Positions 1 through 7,910 of a stretch of 22,748 nt of DNA are shown here, piece after piece. The stretch spans positions 1 through 22,748 of the forward strand of contig CALJRU010000064.1 in NCBI GenBank assembly GCA_937976375.1, in the 5' to 3' direction. The notes under the pieces are model-generated. The model worked only from the letters and a program-made list of their open reading frames with translations. It ran no database searches and was not told the DNA's origin. Position 1 is the stretch's first letter. The number at the start of each line of letters is the position of its first letter. The translations under genes were made by a program, and so were the position numbers. Source of the stretch: an uncultured Peptococcaceae bacterium (GTDB lineage: Bacteria > Bacillota > Peptococcia > Peptococcales > Peptococcaceae).

Positions 1-54
1 TAAAGAACCAAGTTATTTAATTTTCATAGTGTCCAACTTTTTGGGGACAGCTCA
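1..54. mobile_element. Terminus of an IS3-family-like insertion sequence (body lies left of the window)
   Basis: Read on the minus strand from position 54, the sequence begins TGAGCTGTCCCCAAAAAGTT and ends GGACA. This has the TG...GGACA form of IS3-family (IS150-like group) terminal repeats. It aligns without gaps over 25 bases with the terminus at 22653-22677, with 16 identities. The plus-strand reading ends in CA at 54, as expected of an IS end, so the element should extend leftward out of view. A short open frame ends at the TAA at 18-20, just inside the repeat; it could be the tail of the transposase gene, but too little is visible to say. I infer the family from the terminal repeat only. 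Confidence 0.6.
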
Positions 55-84
55 TTTGAGCGACAGCGCTTTTTGTGTGCCTGT

Positions 85-1752
85 TTATTCATTGATCTGG
101 AGTGCGTCGTATCCGGTTTCACCGGTGCGAATGCGAACGATATTGGAGACATTGTAGATGAAGATTTTGCCGTCGCCGATGTTGCCGGTGTAAAGGGCTT
201 TGCGAGCGGCGTTGACCACATCTTCAACAGGCACTTTCGAGACAACGATGTCCAGCTGAATCTTAGGAATCAGTTCGAAACCAATGGCAACACCACGATA
301 GTAGCGGTCTTTGCCTTTCTGCGTGCCGCAGCCGAGAACGTGGGTGAGGGTCATGCCAGTGATGCCGATCTTGCCAAGTTCAGTTTTTAAAGTATCAAAG
401 CGGTTTTCGTTGGTAATGATCTGAATCTTGGTGAAGGTGGCGTCAGCCTGGGACGATTCTTTTAATTCAACAGGTACAGCCTGTTCCACTGGTGCGATGG
501 TTGTTGGTGGCACGACTGGATAGCTGGTGTACATGAAGTCTGCATAGCTGCTTGCGAGATGATGTTCGCTGATATCGAGACCTTCAACTTCTTCGTCGCG
601 GGTAACACGCAGGCCGATGGTGGCTTTGATGACTTTGAAGACGATGGTCATGGTTACTGCCACCCATACGATGACGCTGCAAACGCCGAGGAGCTGTACG
701 AGGAGCAGATGAACGCCGCCGCCGTAGAAGAGGCCGTTGGTGTAGTCGAAGAAACCAACGAGGATGGTGCCGACAGCACCGCAGCTGCCGTGAACAGCGA
801 TGGCGCCGACAGGGTCGTCGATTTTGAGTTTCTGATCAACGAATTCGACAACGATAACAACGAGAATACCGGAAACAATACCGATGACGGTGGCACCGAA
901 TGCGTCCACATTGGCGCAGCCTGCGGTGATGCCGACCAAGCCGGCCAGTGCACCATTGAGGGTCATGGAAACATCAGGGGCGCCATTTTTTGCCCAGGTG
1001 AAGATCATGGTTGCGGTGCTGGCAAGTGCAGCGGAAATGGTGGTTGTAACGAGGATCTGTGCTGCATGAGTGGTATCTGTTGCAGCAGCGCCGTTAAAGC
1101 CGTACCATGCGAACCAGAGAATGAACACGCCAAGAGCTGCGAGCGTCATGGAGTGACCTGGGATAGCGTTGATTTTAACACTGCCGTCTGGATGGGTGGT
1201 GTATTTGCCAATACGAGGTCCGAGGATCTTAGCACCAACAAGGGCTGCAACCCCGCCGCACATATGAACGGCTGTGGAACCAGCAAAATCAACGAAACCG
1301 AGATTGTTGAGCCAGCCGTCGCTGTTCCAAATCCAATGCGCTTCTACAGGATAGATCACGAAACTAATGATGAAGCTGTAAATGCAGTAAGCGGAGAATT
1401 TGGTACGTTCTGCCATTGCACCAGAAACGATGGTGGCTGCAGTGGCGCAGAACACGAGATTAAAGAAGAATGAGGACCAATCAAAAGCCTGGAAATCAGA
1501 GAATACAAAGACGTATTTTCCGAAGAAGCCGCTTACTGTGTCGCCACAGAGGAGGCCGTAGCCAAGAATGATGAATGCAATGGTGCCGATGCAAAAGTCC
1601 ATGAGGTTTTTCATGATGATATTGCCGGCGTTTTTAGCACGTGTGAGCCCGGTTTCAACCATGGCAAATCCACACTGCATGAAGAAGACCAACATCAGAC
1701 AGATGAACATCCAGAAGCCTGTCATTTCGTTTACGATCATTTCGATTGTCAT
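85..1752 (-). CDS. amt: Ammonium channel (Amt) fused to a C-terminal PII signal protein domain
   Basis: A 555-residue membrane channel for ammonium carrying its own regulator. Residues 1 to about 385 form the Amt/Rh channel with eleven or so hydrophobic helices; the twin pore histidines are H163 and H321. A typical Amt tail (GLDISEHHLASSYADF, 391-406) leads through a proline-rich linker (about 410-438) to a complete PII (GlnB/GlnK) domain at 441-555. The PII domain keeps the QKG and YRG of the T-loop, the B-loop TGNIGDGKIF and the C-loop RIRTGE that bind ATP/ADP and 2-oxoglutarate. The tyrosine uridylylated in E. coli GlnB (Tyr51) aligns with Ile490, so control by that modification is unlikely. 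Free PII normally plugs Amt channels; here I infer built-in gating. The start follows AGAAGGG with 8 bases between. It lies 57 bases after gltD with no obvious terminator, so it is probably the last gene of a gltB-gltD-amt operon. Confidence 0.95.
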   Translation of the reverse strand: MTIEMIVNEMTGFWMFICLMLVFFMQCGFAMVETGLTRAKNAGNIIMKNLMDFCIGTIAFIILGYGLLCGDTVSGFFGKYVFVFSDFQAFDWSSFFFNLVFCATAATIVSGAMAERTKFSAYCIYSFIISFVIYPVEAHWIWNSDGWLNNLGFVDFAGSTAVHMCGGVAALVGAKILGPRIGKYTTHPDGSVKINAIPGHSMTLAALGVFILWFAWYGFNGAAATDTTHAAQILVTTTISAALASTATMIFTWAKNGAPDVSMTLNGALAGLVGITAGCANVDAFGATVIGIVSGILVVIVVEFVDQKLKIDDPVGAIAVHGSCGAVGTILVGFFDYTNGLFYGGGVHLLLVQLLGVCSVIVWVAVTMTIVFKVIKATIGLRVTRDEEVEGLDISEHHLASSYADFMYTSYPVVPPTTIAPVEQAVPVELKESSQADATFTKIQIITNENRFDTLKTELGKIGITGMTLTHVLGCGTQKGKDRYYRGVAIGFELIPKIQLDIVVSKVPVEDVVNAARKALYTGNIGDGKIFIYNVSNIVRIRTGETGYDALQINE

Positions 1753-1809
1753 AAGTGAACCCTTCTTTTTTTCGTAAACGACACCCTCGCCGTTTCCTAT
1801 ATTTTGTTT

Positions 1810-2544
1810 TTAGAGTAGATTGGTATAGCCGATCAATGCTTTTTCAGCGTCAGCCGCTGCTTTGGTGCCTGCGGCGATTGCCAGCGCCACAGAAGGTCGC
1901 GGTTGACCGTGTGTGCAGTTGACGACTCCATCATAGAACGTTTTGAGAGATTCCTCATCAACCTCCTCGTTGGTGCGGAATTCAACGCCCTGTGCCTCGA
2001 GTAATGCAATGCGGCGTGCGAGAATGTCTCGAGGCAGACGTTTCTCAGACACGTTTGTCAACAATTGTCCGCCAGGAGCGGCGGCCTTGTCGTAGACAGT
2101 GACGGTGTGACCACGAGCACTGAGATAATGTGCAGCGGCCAATCCCATCGGACCAGCGCCGATGATGGCGATGGTACAATCGGAATACACCGTCGGTATC
2201 AGCGGTGCAATCAGCCCTTTTTCAAAGGCGTACTCAGCGAGAAAAAGCTCGTTGGCACGGGTTTGCACCGGTGTGTCAACCTCCTTATGGAGGCAAACTT
2301 GCTGGCAGAATGCTGGACAAATGCGTCCAGTAATTTCAGGAAAGCAGTTTGTTTGCAGAAGGCGGGACACCGCTTGCTGCAAATTGCCGTTTCCAAGCAT
2401 ATGGTTCCATTCTGGAATCAAGTTGTGGAGCGGACAGCCAAATTGTTTGCCGTCGATGACGGTGCCAGTTTGGCAAAATGGCACGCCGCAGCCATAACAG
2501 CGTTGGGCTTCCGTTTGATGCTTCAAAAAGTTCAGGTCGTTCAT
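1810..2544 (-). CDS. gltD: Glutamate synthase small subunit with a large internal deletion (no NADPH-binding domain)
   Basis: A 244-residue relative of GltD, which is usually about 470-490 residues. The N-terminal iron-sulfur region is intact: C16, C19, C24 and C37, then C76, C80 and C84, with GCPLHNLIPEWN and FPEITGRICPAFC. The FAD dinucleotide fold follows (GAGPMG, 129-134). After the segment matching DAVVLATG (here DGVVNCTHG, ending near residue 213), the protein jumps straight to the family's C-terminal helix (PSVALAIAAGTKAAADAEKAL). The whole NADPH-binding domain and the returning part of the FAD domain, roughly 230 residues, are missing, yet the frame stays open across the joint (about 1890-1910). 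The start ATG overlaps the gltB stop in ATGA, so translation is coupled. In the known enzyme this subunit passes electrons from NADPH via FAD and two 4Fe-4S clusters to GltB; this version cannot take them from NADPH by the usual route. It may be a reduced electron-transfer subunit or an early decay product. Confidence 0.85.
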   Translation of the reverse strand: MNDLNFLKHQTEAQRCYGCGVPFCQTGTVIDGKQFGCPLHNLIPEWNHMLGNGNLQQAVSRLLQTNCFPEITGRICPAFCQQVCLHKEVDTPVQTRANELFLAEYAFEKGLIAPLIPTVYSDCTIAIIGAGPMGLAAAHYLSARGHTVTVYDKAAAPGGQLLTNVSEKRLPRDILARRIALLEAQGVEFRTNEEVDEESLKTFYDGVVNCTHGQPRPSVALAIAAGTKAAADAEKALIGYTNLL

Positions 2545-5500
2545 AGGCTTGACCTCCTTTTCAAAAAGGCTGTGAGCGCTGCTTCCTCCCGTGTTTGCCC
2601 TGCCAGTTCGGCAGCGGCAATTTCTTCATTGATCAGCCGTTGTTCCCGTGGAATGATCTTTTTGAAGAAGCCGATCATTTCAGCGAAATGGCTGAGAATG
2701 CGTTGGGCTTGCGGCGAATGGGTGGCCGCATAATGTTCTTCGAGCAGGCTGCGGATGGCGGCAACGTCGTGCGGTTCATTGACAGGTGCCACGTCGATGA
2801 ATGCTTTGTTGACGTGGAGATAAAGCCTGTAATCTTCGTCAAAGACATAGGCCGTCCCGCCGGACATGCCAGCAGCAAAGTTGCGGCCAGTAGGACCGAG
2901 GATCAGCACGCAGCCGCCGGTCATGTATTCACAGCCGTGTTCACCGACGCCTTCGACAACGGCGGTGGCGCCGGAATTTCTCACGCAGAAGCGTTCACCG
3001 GCAACGCCGTTGATGAAAGCTTTTCCGGAGGTGGCGCCGTAGAGGGCGACATTACCGATGATGATGTTGTCTTCCGGAACGACGACGCTGTCGTGTGGCG
3101 GATAGACGATAAGTGTACCACCGGAAAGCCCCTTGCCAAAGTAGTCGTTGCTGTCGCCTTCCAGTTCCAGTGTCAGTCCAGATGGAATGAAAGCCCCGAA
3201 GGATTGGCCGGCACCGCCTTGACAGCGAATATGGTAGCTGTCTGCCGGCAGTTCTGTGCCATAACGGCGGGTCAGCGCCGCACCAAAGCGGGTGCCGAAA
3301 GCACGGTTGGTGCAGGTGAGTTTGATGACAGGTGGTTCGTGGCCTTTGAGAATTGGCAGAAGCACTTGTTCGTCCAAGGTGTCTTCCAGTTCAAAGTTGA
3401 ATTCATGCGCTGGGTCGAATTGCGTCATCGACAGCGATGATTGACTTAAAAGCAGTTTGAGATCAAGGGCGCTGGCGTGTGGTGCCGAAGCTTCATCGCG
3501 CACTTTCAAAAGATCGGTGCGGCCGACGAGCTCACTGACGGTGTGCACGCCGAAAGCGGCCATGTATTCACGCAGCTGTCGGGCAATGAAGAACATGAAA
3601 CGTTCGACATATTCCGGCTTGCCGGTAAAGTTCTTTCGCAGTTCAGGATCTTGTGTGGCAATGCCCATCGGGCAGTTGTCGTTGTTGCACAGGCGCATCA
3701 TTTTGCAGCCCAGGGCAATGAGTGGTGCAGTGGCAAAGCCAAATTCTTCAGCACCAAGGATGCAGGCAAAGGCCACATCGGTACCGTTCATGAGTTTGCC
3801 GTCGGTTTCCAGGCGCACACAGGAACGCAGGTTGTTGGCGATCAGTGTTTGATGCGCTTCCGCCAAGCCGAGTTCCCATGGCAGCCCAGCGTGATGGACC
3901 GAGTTGAGCGGTGCAGCACCAGTGCCGCCGTCTGCGCCGGATATGAGTACGATCTGGGCGCCTGCCTTGGCAACGCCTGCAGCGATGGTGCCGACGCCGG
4001 CTTCACTGGCCAGCTTCACGGAAATATCGGCGTGAATGTTGGCATTTTTGAGATCGTAGATGAGCTGTGCAAGGTCTTCAATGGAGTAAATATCGTGATG
4101 CGGTGGTGGCGAGATCAGTGTCACGCCAGGTGTTGCATAACGCAGCTTGGCAATGTGCGGCCAGACTTTCTTGCCTGGCAGATGCCCGCCTTCACCAGGC
4201 TTGGCACCTTGTGCCATTTTGATTTGGATTTCTTTGGCACTGGTTAAGTATGCGCTGGTGACACCGAAACGGCCAGAGGCTACTTGCTTGATGGCCGAGC
4301 CGGATTCGGTCTGCAGCCGGTCTGGTGATTCACCGCCTTCACCTGAATTGGATCGCCCGCCAATGCGGTTCATGGCAATGGCAAGACAGGTGTGGGCTTC
4401 TGGTGAGATAGAGCCGAGCGACATGGCGCCGGTTTTGAAACGTTTAACGATTTCTGTTTCCGGTTCCACCTCATCCAGCGGGATTGGTGTTGCATGGCTG
4501 AAATCAAAATCCAGCAGCCGTCGCAAGGTGTGAGGGTGCACCACATGGTTGGAAAGATCGGCGTATTCTTGGAACGCTTCATAAGAATCTTCGCGCACCG
4601 CTTTTTGTAAAGCCAGGATGGTTTTGGCGTCCCAAAGATGGTCTTCTGAGCCAGGTTCAGAACGCAGACAGTGCATGCCAGTGGTAGAAAGGGTGGTGCT
4701 GCTTGGCAGGCCCATTGGATCAAAACCACGGTCGTGGAGCCAGTCCACAGTCTTGGCGATGTCGTCGAGACCGATGCCTTCAATGCGGCTGATGGTGTTT
4801 GTGAAATAGCGGTCGATGACCGCTGATGAAATGCCGACCGCTTCAAAGATCTGTGCGCTTTGATAAGACTGCAGGGTAGAAATGCCCATTTTAGCGGCGA
4901 TTTCCACGACGCCGTTCTTGACAGCGGTGTTGTAGGCGTCGATGGCCACAGAGCTGTCGCGGTCAAGCAGACCTTTTTCGATTAGTTCGTCGATGCATTC
5001 ATGTGCCAGATATGGATTAACAGCAGTGGCGCCGTAACCGAGAAGTGTCGCAAAGTGATGCACCGAACGCGGCTCTGCGCTTTCCAGAATGATGGAAACC
5101 GCGGTGCGTTTTTTTGTATGAATCAAATACTGCTGTAAGGCCGAAACGGCGAGCAGAGAAGGTATCGCCGTGTGGTTTTCGTCAACGCCACGGTCGGAAA
5201 GGATGAGAATATTCGCGCCGTTTCGGTAAGCCTTATCGCAGCTGATGAACAAGCGCTCCAGCGCATGTTCTAGTGAGGTGTTACAGTAGTACAGCATAGA
5301 GATCACAGCGCTTTTCAGTCCCGGCATGTCGAGTGCCTTGATCTTCAGCATGTCGATGCTGGTCAAGATGGGGCTGTCCAGCTGCAGCACGCGGCAGTTT
5401 TGCGGAGAATCTTCCAGCAAGTTGCCGTCGGTGCCAACGTAGATCGTTGTGTCAATGACGCTTTCTTCACGATACGCATCAATTGGCGGGTTCGTGACTT

Positions 5501-7052
5501 GAGCGAACATTTGATAGAAATAGTTGAACAATGGCTGTGGAGCTTCGGAGAGCACTGCCAAAGGAATGTCTGTTCCCATGGAAACGATGGGCTCTGTGCC
5601 CGAGGCGGCCATTGGTAAAATGGAATGATAAATATCTTCAAAGGTGTAGCCGAAGTTTTTGTAGAGCTGGCTGCGCAGTGTTTGCGGGTGCCGTTCAACG
5701 CGTGTTTTCGCTGTTGGCAGATCCGTCAACAGGACCAGCTCGCGGTCCAGCCATTCGCCGTAAGGCTGAGCGCTGGCGTATTTTTCTTTAATGATGGTGT
5801 CTTCGAGAATGACACCGGAAATCAAATCGGCCACCAGCATTTTTCCTGGTTCCAAACGTCCTTTTTTCAGGATGGAAGCTGGGGGTACTTCTAAGACGCC
5901 GACCTCTGAAGCCAGGATCAGGCGGTCTTTGGTTTGATAGTAGCGCAGCGGCCGCAGACCATTGCGGTCCAGAACAGCGCCCACTTGGTCGCCATCAGAA
6001 AAGAGAATGGCGGCAGGGCCGTCCCATGGTTCCATCATGGTGGCGTAGTAATGATACATGTCGCGGCAGGCACGGCTGATGTCGCGCTGCTTTTGCCAAG
6101 GTTCTGGAATCGTCACCATGACAGCACGCGGCAGTTCCATGCCAGCGAACATGAGAAATTCAAGGGTGTTGTCAAGCATGGCCGAGTCGGAACCGGAAGG
6201 GTTGACGACTGGGAAGATCTGGTCGAGATTTTCTGAGAAGATCTTCGAATGCATGGTTTCTTCGCGTGCCAGCATACGGTCAATGTTGCCGCGAATGGTG
6301 TTGATTTCACCATTGTGCAGAATCAGTCGGTTTGGATGGGCGCGTTCCCAGCTTGGTGTTGTGTTTGTCGAGAAGCGGGAGTGCACCAGCGCCAGCGCTG
6401 ATGCGCAGTCCGGATTTTCCAGATCGGCGTAGAAGCGTCGCAGCTGCTCAACCAAAAACATCCCTTTGTAGACGATGGTGCGGCAGGACAAGGACGCCAC
6501 ATAGGTTTCTGAGACAGATTGCTCAAATTCGCGGCGCACAATGTACAGCGCACGGTCAAAGGCGAGATCACTTGTCACATGTTCCGGACGCTGGATGACG
6601 CACTGGCAAATGTATGGCATACAGGAAAGCGCTGCATCACTGAGAATTTCTGGATGGATCGGCACTTGCCGCCAGAAAAGAAGCGATAAATGATGTTTGT
6701 TGAGGATCACCTCAAAGAGGCGGCGATGTCGAGAACGGGTCAGCGCATCCTGTGGAAAGAAAAACATTCCGACTGCATAGCTGCGTGGTGTATCGAGATC
6801 GACGTGGTGTGTTTGGGCGACGGTGGCGAACAAGCGGTGGGGAATCTGCAAGAGAATCCCAACGCCGTCGCCTGTCTTGCCGGTGGCATCACGGCCAGCG
6901 CGGTGACGCAGTTTTTCAACGATGTGCAGCGCGTCGGACACGATTTCGTGTGACGGTTTGCCATCGATGGCGACCACAGCACCGATGCCGCAGGCATCAT
7001 GCTCAAAGCGCGGATCATAGAGGCTGTGGGACGTGTGTTCACATGCGTTCAT
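2541..7052 (-). CDS. gltB: Glutamate synthase large subunit
   Basis: A full-length (1503 residues) large subunit that makes two glutamates from glutamine and 2-oxoglutarate. Order: class II glutamine amidotransferase domain starting at Cys21 (in FEHDACGIG), the nucleophile exposed after removal of a short propeptide; central domain (roughly 440-740); FMN-binding synthase barrel (roughly 800-1190) with GAMSLGSISPEAH and SNSGEGGE; the 3Fe-4S cysteines in GCKMMRLCNNDNCPMG (about 1115-1130); and the C-terminal GXGXG beta-helix (from about 1240). An in-frame TTG lies upstream at 7073, but the ribosome-binding site GAAAGGAG lies between it and the ATG at 7052, with 6 bases to that ATG, so I place the start there. 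The next gene, gltD, overlaps by ATGA. GltB looks intact and normal, which makes the shortened GltD partner striking. Confidence 0.96.
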   Translation of the reverse strand: MNACEHTSHSLYDPRFEHDACGIGAVVAIDGKPSHEIVSDALHIVEKLRHRAGRDATGKTGDGVGILLQIPHRLFATVAQTHHVDLDTPRSYAVGMFFFPQDALTRSRHRRLFEVILNKHHLSLLFWRQVPIHPEILSDAALSCMPYICQCVIQRPEHVTSDLAFDRALYIVRREFEQSVSETYVASLSCRTIVYKGMFLVEQLRRFYADLENPDCASALALVHSRFSTNTTPSWERAHPNRLILHNGEINTIRGNIDRMLAREETMHSKIFSENLDQIFPVVNPSGSDSAMLDNTLEFLMFAGMELPRAVMVTIPEPWQKQRDISRACRDMYHYYATMMEPWDGPAAILFSDGDQVGAVLDRNGLRPLRYYQTKDRLILASEVGVLEVPPASILKKGRLEPGKMLVADLISGVILEDTIIKEKYASAQPYGEWLDRELVLLTDLPTAKTRVERHPQTLRSQLYKNFGYTFEDIYHSILPMAASGTEPIVSMGTDIPLAVLSEAPQPLFNYFYQMFAQVTNPPIDAYREESVIDTTIYVGTDGNLLEDSPQNCRVLQLDSPILTSIDMLKIKALDMPGLKSAVISMLYYCNTSLEHALERLFISCDKAYRNGANILILSDRGVDENHTAIPSLLAVSALQQYLIHTKKRTAVSIILESAEPRSVHHFATLLGYGATAVNPYLAHECIDELIEKGLLDRDSSVAIDAYNTAVKNGVVEIAAKMGISTLQSYQSAQIFEAVGISSAVIDRYFTNTISRIEGIGLDDIAKTVDWLHDRGFDPMGLPSSTTLSTTGMHCLRSEPGSEDHLWDAKTILALQKAVREDSYEAFQEYADLSNHVVHPHTLRRLLDFDFSHATPIPLDEVEPETEIVKRFKTGAMSLGSISPEAHTCLAIAMNRIGGRSNSGEGGESPDRLQTESGSAIKQVASGRFGVTSAYLTSAKEIQIKMAQGAKPGEGGHLPGKKVWPHIAKLRYATPGVTLISPPPHHDIYSIEDLAQLIYDLKNANIHADISVKLASEAGVGTIAAGVAKAGAQIVLISGADGGTGAAPLNSVHHAGLPWELGLAEAHQTLIANNLRSCVRLETDGKLMNGTDVAFACILGAEEFGFATAPLIALGCKMMRLCNNDNCPMGIATQDPELRKNFTGKPEYVERFMFFIARQLREYMAAFGVHTVSELVGRTDLLKVRDEASAPHASALDLKLLLSQSSLSMTQFDPAHEFNFELEDTLDEQVLLPILKGHEPPVIKLTCTNRAFGTRFGAALTRRYGTELPADSYHIRCQGGAGQSFGAFIPSGLTLELEGDSNDYFGKGLSGGTLIVYPPHDSVVVPEDNIIIGNVALYGATSGKAFINGVAGERFCVRNSGATAVVEGVGEHGCEYMTGGCVLILGPTGRNFAAGMSGGTAYVFDEDYRLYLHVNKAFIDVAPVNEPHDVAAIRSLLEEHYAATHSPQAQRILSHFAEMIGFFKKIIPREQRLINEEIAAAELAGQTREEAALTAFLKRRSSL

Positions 7053-7190
7053 AACAGGCTCCTTTCTTGACAATGAGGGCGGATCGTGACAACAATATGC
7101 GCATCATGGCATAGCGTGTGCCATTTCCTGGATATTTCTTTAAAAACTTTTCCAGCGCTGTGTGTAACGCACATTCAAAAGCCTGGAAAA

Positions 7191-7236
7191 CGAAAAAAGA
7201 GCAAGGGTGTTCGTTCAACGAACACCCTTGCTCTTT
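7191..7236 (-). promoter_or_regulatory. Perfect 20-bp-arm palindrome plus T-tract at the start of the gltB transcript
   Basis: Arms of 20 bases (7196-7215 and 7217-7236) are perfectly complementary around a single central base. On the minus strand the second arm ends CTCTTTTTTCG, like an intrinsic terminator. The promoter at 7246-7275 would start transcription at about 7238-7240, so the hairpin would be the very first thing in the message, with about 140 bases of leader left before gltB. It could be an attenuator, a 5' stability hairpin, or a DNA operator covering the start site; sequence alone does not choose between these. Confidence 0.75.
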
Positions 7237-7245
7237 GATATAAAA

Positions 7246-7275
7246 ATTGTACAGCGTAAGTTTTATAAATGTCAA
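7246..7275 (-). promoter_or_regulatory. Sigma-A-type promoter of the gltB-gltD-amt operon
   Basis: On the minus strand, TTGACA (7270-7275) is separated by 18 bases from TACAAT (7246-7251). The surrounding DNA is AT-rich and no gene lies between it and gltB. The predicted start falls at the edge of the palindrome described at 7191-7236. The 334-base stretch 7053-7386 holds this promoter, that palindrome and the terminator at 7334-7370; I see no gene in it. Confidence 0.75.
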
Positions 7276-7333
7276 TACATAATTAAAATGTCATAATATT
7301 AAATTATTAGCTCGGTGTATAGCCTTTACAGAC

Positions 7334-7370
7334 ATAAAAGAGACCTGCTGCGGTTTGCAGCAGGTCTCTT
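7334..7370 (-). terminator. Intrinsic terminator of the 136-residue gene
   Basis: A perfect 14-bp stem (7338-7351 with 7357-7370, loop GGTTT on the plus strand) lies 16 bases after the stop of the gene at 7387-7797. On the minus strand it is followed by TCTCTTTTATG, a short T-rich run. Confidence 0.85.
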
Positions 7371-7386
7371 GAACATGCAACAGGGA

Positions 7387-7797
7387 TCAGTCAAACTTTT
7401 CGTCGATTGGCTGGCTTGGCTGAATGACAACGATCAGCATATGGCCCTGATCGAGCAGTGTGCGGGAGCCATGAAGAGCGAGCTTCACTTCTTCCGGCTG
7501 GTCAAGGTTGTCAATGGCACTAGGGTCAATGATGTTGACTGGTACTTCTTTTTTGAGTTTTGCCCAATAGAGGTAACCAGCTGGGTCAAATTTAGGACCT
7601 TCATCTTTTTTCTTGCCCTTTGGTGCTTCTTCTGGTTCTTCAACAACCGGTGGTTCTTTGGCGGACATCTTAGCGTCGCCTTCCGGGGAAATGAAAACCT
7701 TAAAATCGTTGGTGGTCAGACCACGAGCAAGGCAGTCTTCAACTTCATGCAAGGCATGAGGGGCATCGGTAAAATTGCTCTGTACAAATACATACAT
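7387..7797 (-). CDS. Unrecognised 136-residue acidic protein with a charged linker
   Basis: I do not recognise this family. The protein has three parts: an N-terminal stretch (about 1-45) that reads like a small alpha/beta fold (MYVFVQSNFTDAPHALHEV); a proline/glutamate then lysine-rich, probably disordered linker (about 46-70, with EEPEEAPKGKKKDEG); and a C-terminal alpha/beta part ending in a hydrophobic strand (GHMLIVVIQP). There is no signal peptide or membrane helix, so it is probably cytoplasmic. The ribosome-binding site AGAGGAG sits 9 bases before the ATG. It has its own good promoter (7854-7882) and a strong terminator, so it is expressed as a single gene between alr and gltB. The clean signals make a real gene likely, although its role is unknown. 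Confidence 0.8.
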   Translation of the reverse strand: MYVFVQSNFTDAPHALHEVEDCLARGLTTNDFKVFISPEGDAKMSAKEPPVVEEPEEAPKGKKKDEGPKFDPAGYLYWAKLKKEVPVNIIDPSAIDNLDQPEEVKLALHGSRTLLDQGHMLIVVIQPSQPIDEKFD

Positions 7798-7853
7798 GGT
7801 TCATGTCTCCTCTTTTATCAATGATGAATAATTTCGTAAAGTCTATACCTATT

Positions 7854-7882
7854 ATTCTACAAAGACAGCACGCGCCTGTCAA
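7854..7882 (-). promoter_or_regulatory. Promoter of the 136-residue gene
   Basis: On the minus strand, TTGACA (7877-7882) is followed after 17 bases by TAGAAT (7854-7859). The -35 box lies inside the hairpin that follows alr, so the end of alr and the start of this transcript share DNA. Confidence 0.7.
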
Positions 7883-7906
7883 CCGCAAAGGGCGACAGGC
7901 GGCGTG
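7869..7906 (-). terminator. Hairpin just after alr, possible terminator
   Basis: CACG-CGCCTGTC pairs with GACAGGCG-CGTG with one bulged base, starting 4 bases after the alr stop. The run that follows on the minus strand (CTGTCTTTG) is poor in T, so termination may be weak. It may instead be a 3' stabilising structure. Confidence 0.45.
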
Positions 7907-7910
7907 ATTA

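Noticed and set aside
51..60. Short palindrome CTCATTTGAG at the left IS edge
   Set aside because: Only 4-bp arms, and it straddles the IS boundary; no function can be supported.
559..1473. 304-codon plus-strand frame
   Set aside because: It is antisense to amt, with a Cys/Gly/Asp-rich composition typical of a shadow frame.
1753..1809. Possible terminator or promoter between gltD and amt
   Set aside because: Only a 5-bp AAACG/CGTTT pairing and no convincing -35/-10 pair; read-through from gltB-gltD is the simpler view.
7053..7073. Upstream TTG start for gltB
   Set aside because: The ribosome-binding site GAAAGGAG lies downstream of this TTG and is correctly spaced for the ATG at 7052.
7039..7275. 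78-codon minus-strand frame across the gltB leader
   Set aside because: Its start lies in the promoter -35 box, it spans the palindrome and runs into gltB in another frame, with no ribosome-binding site.
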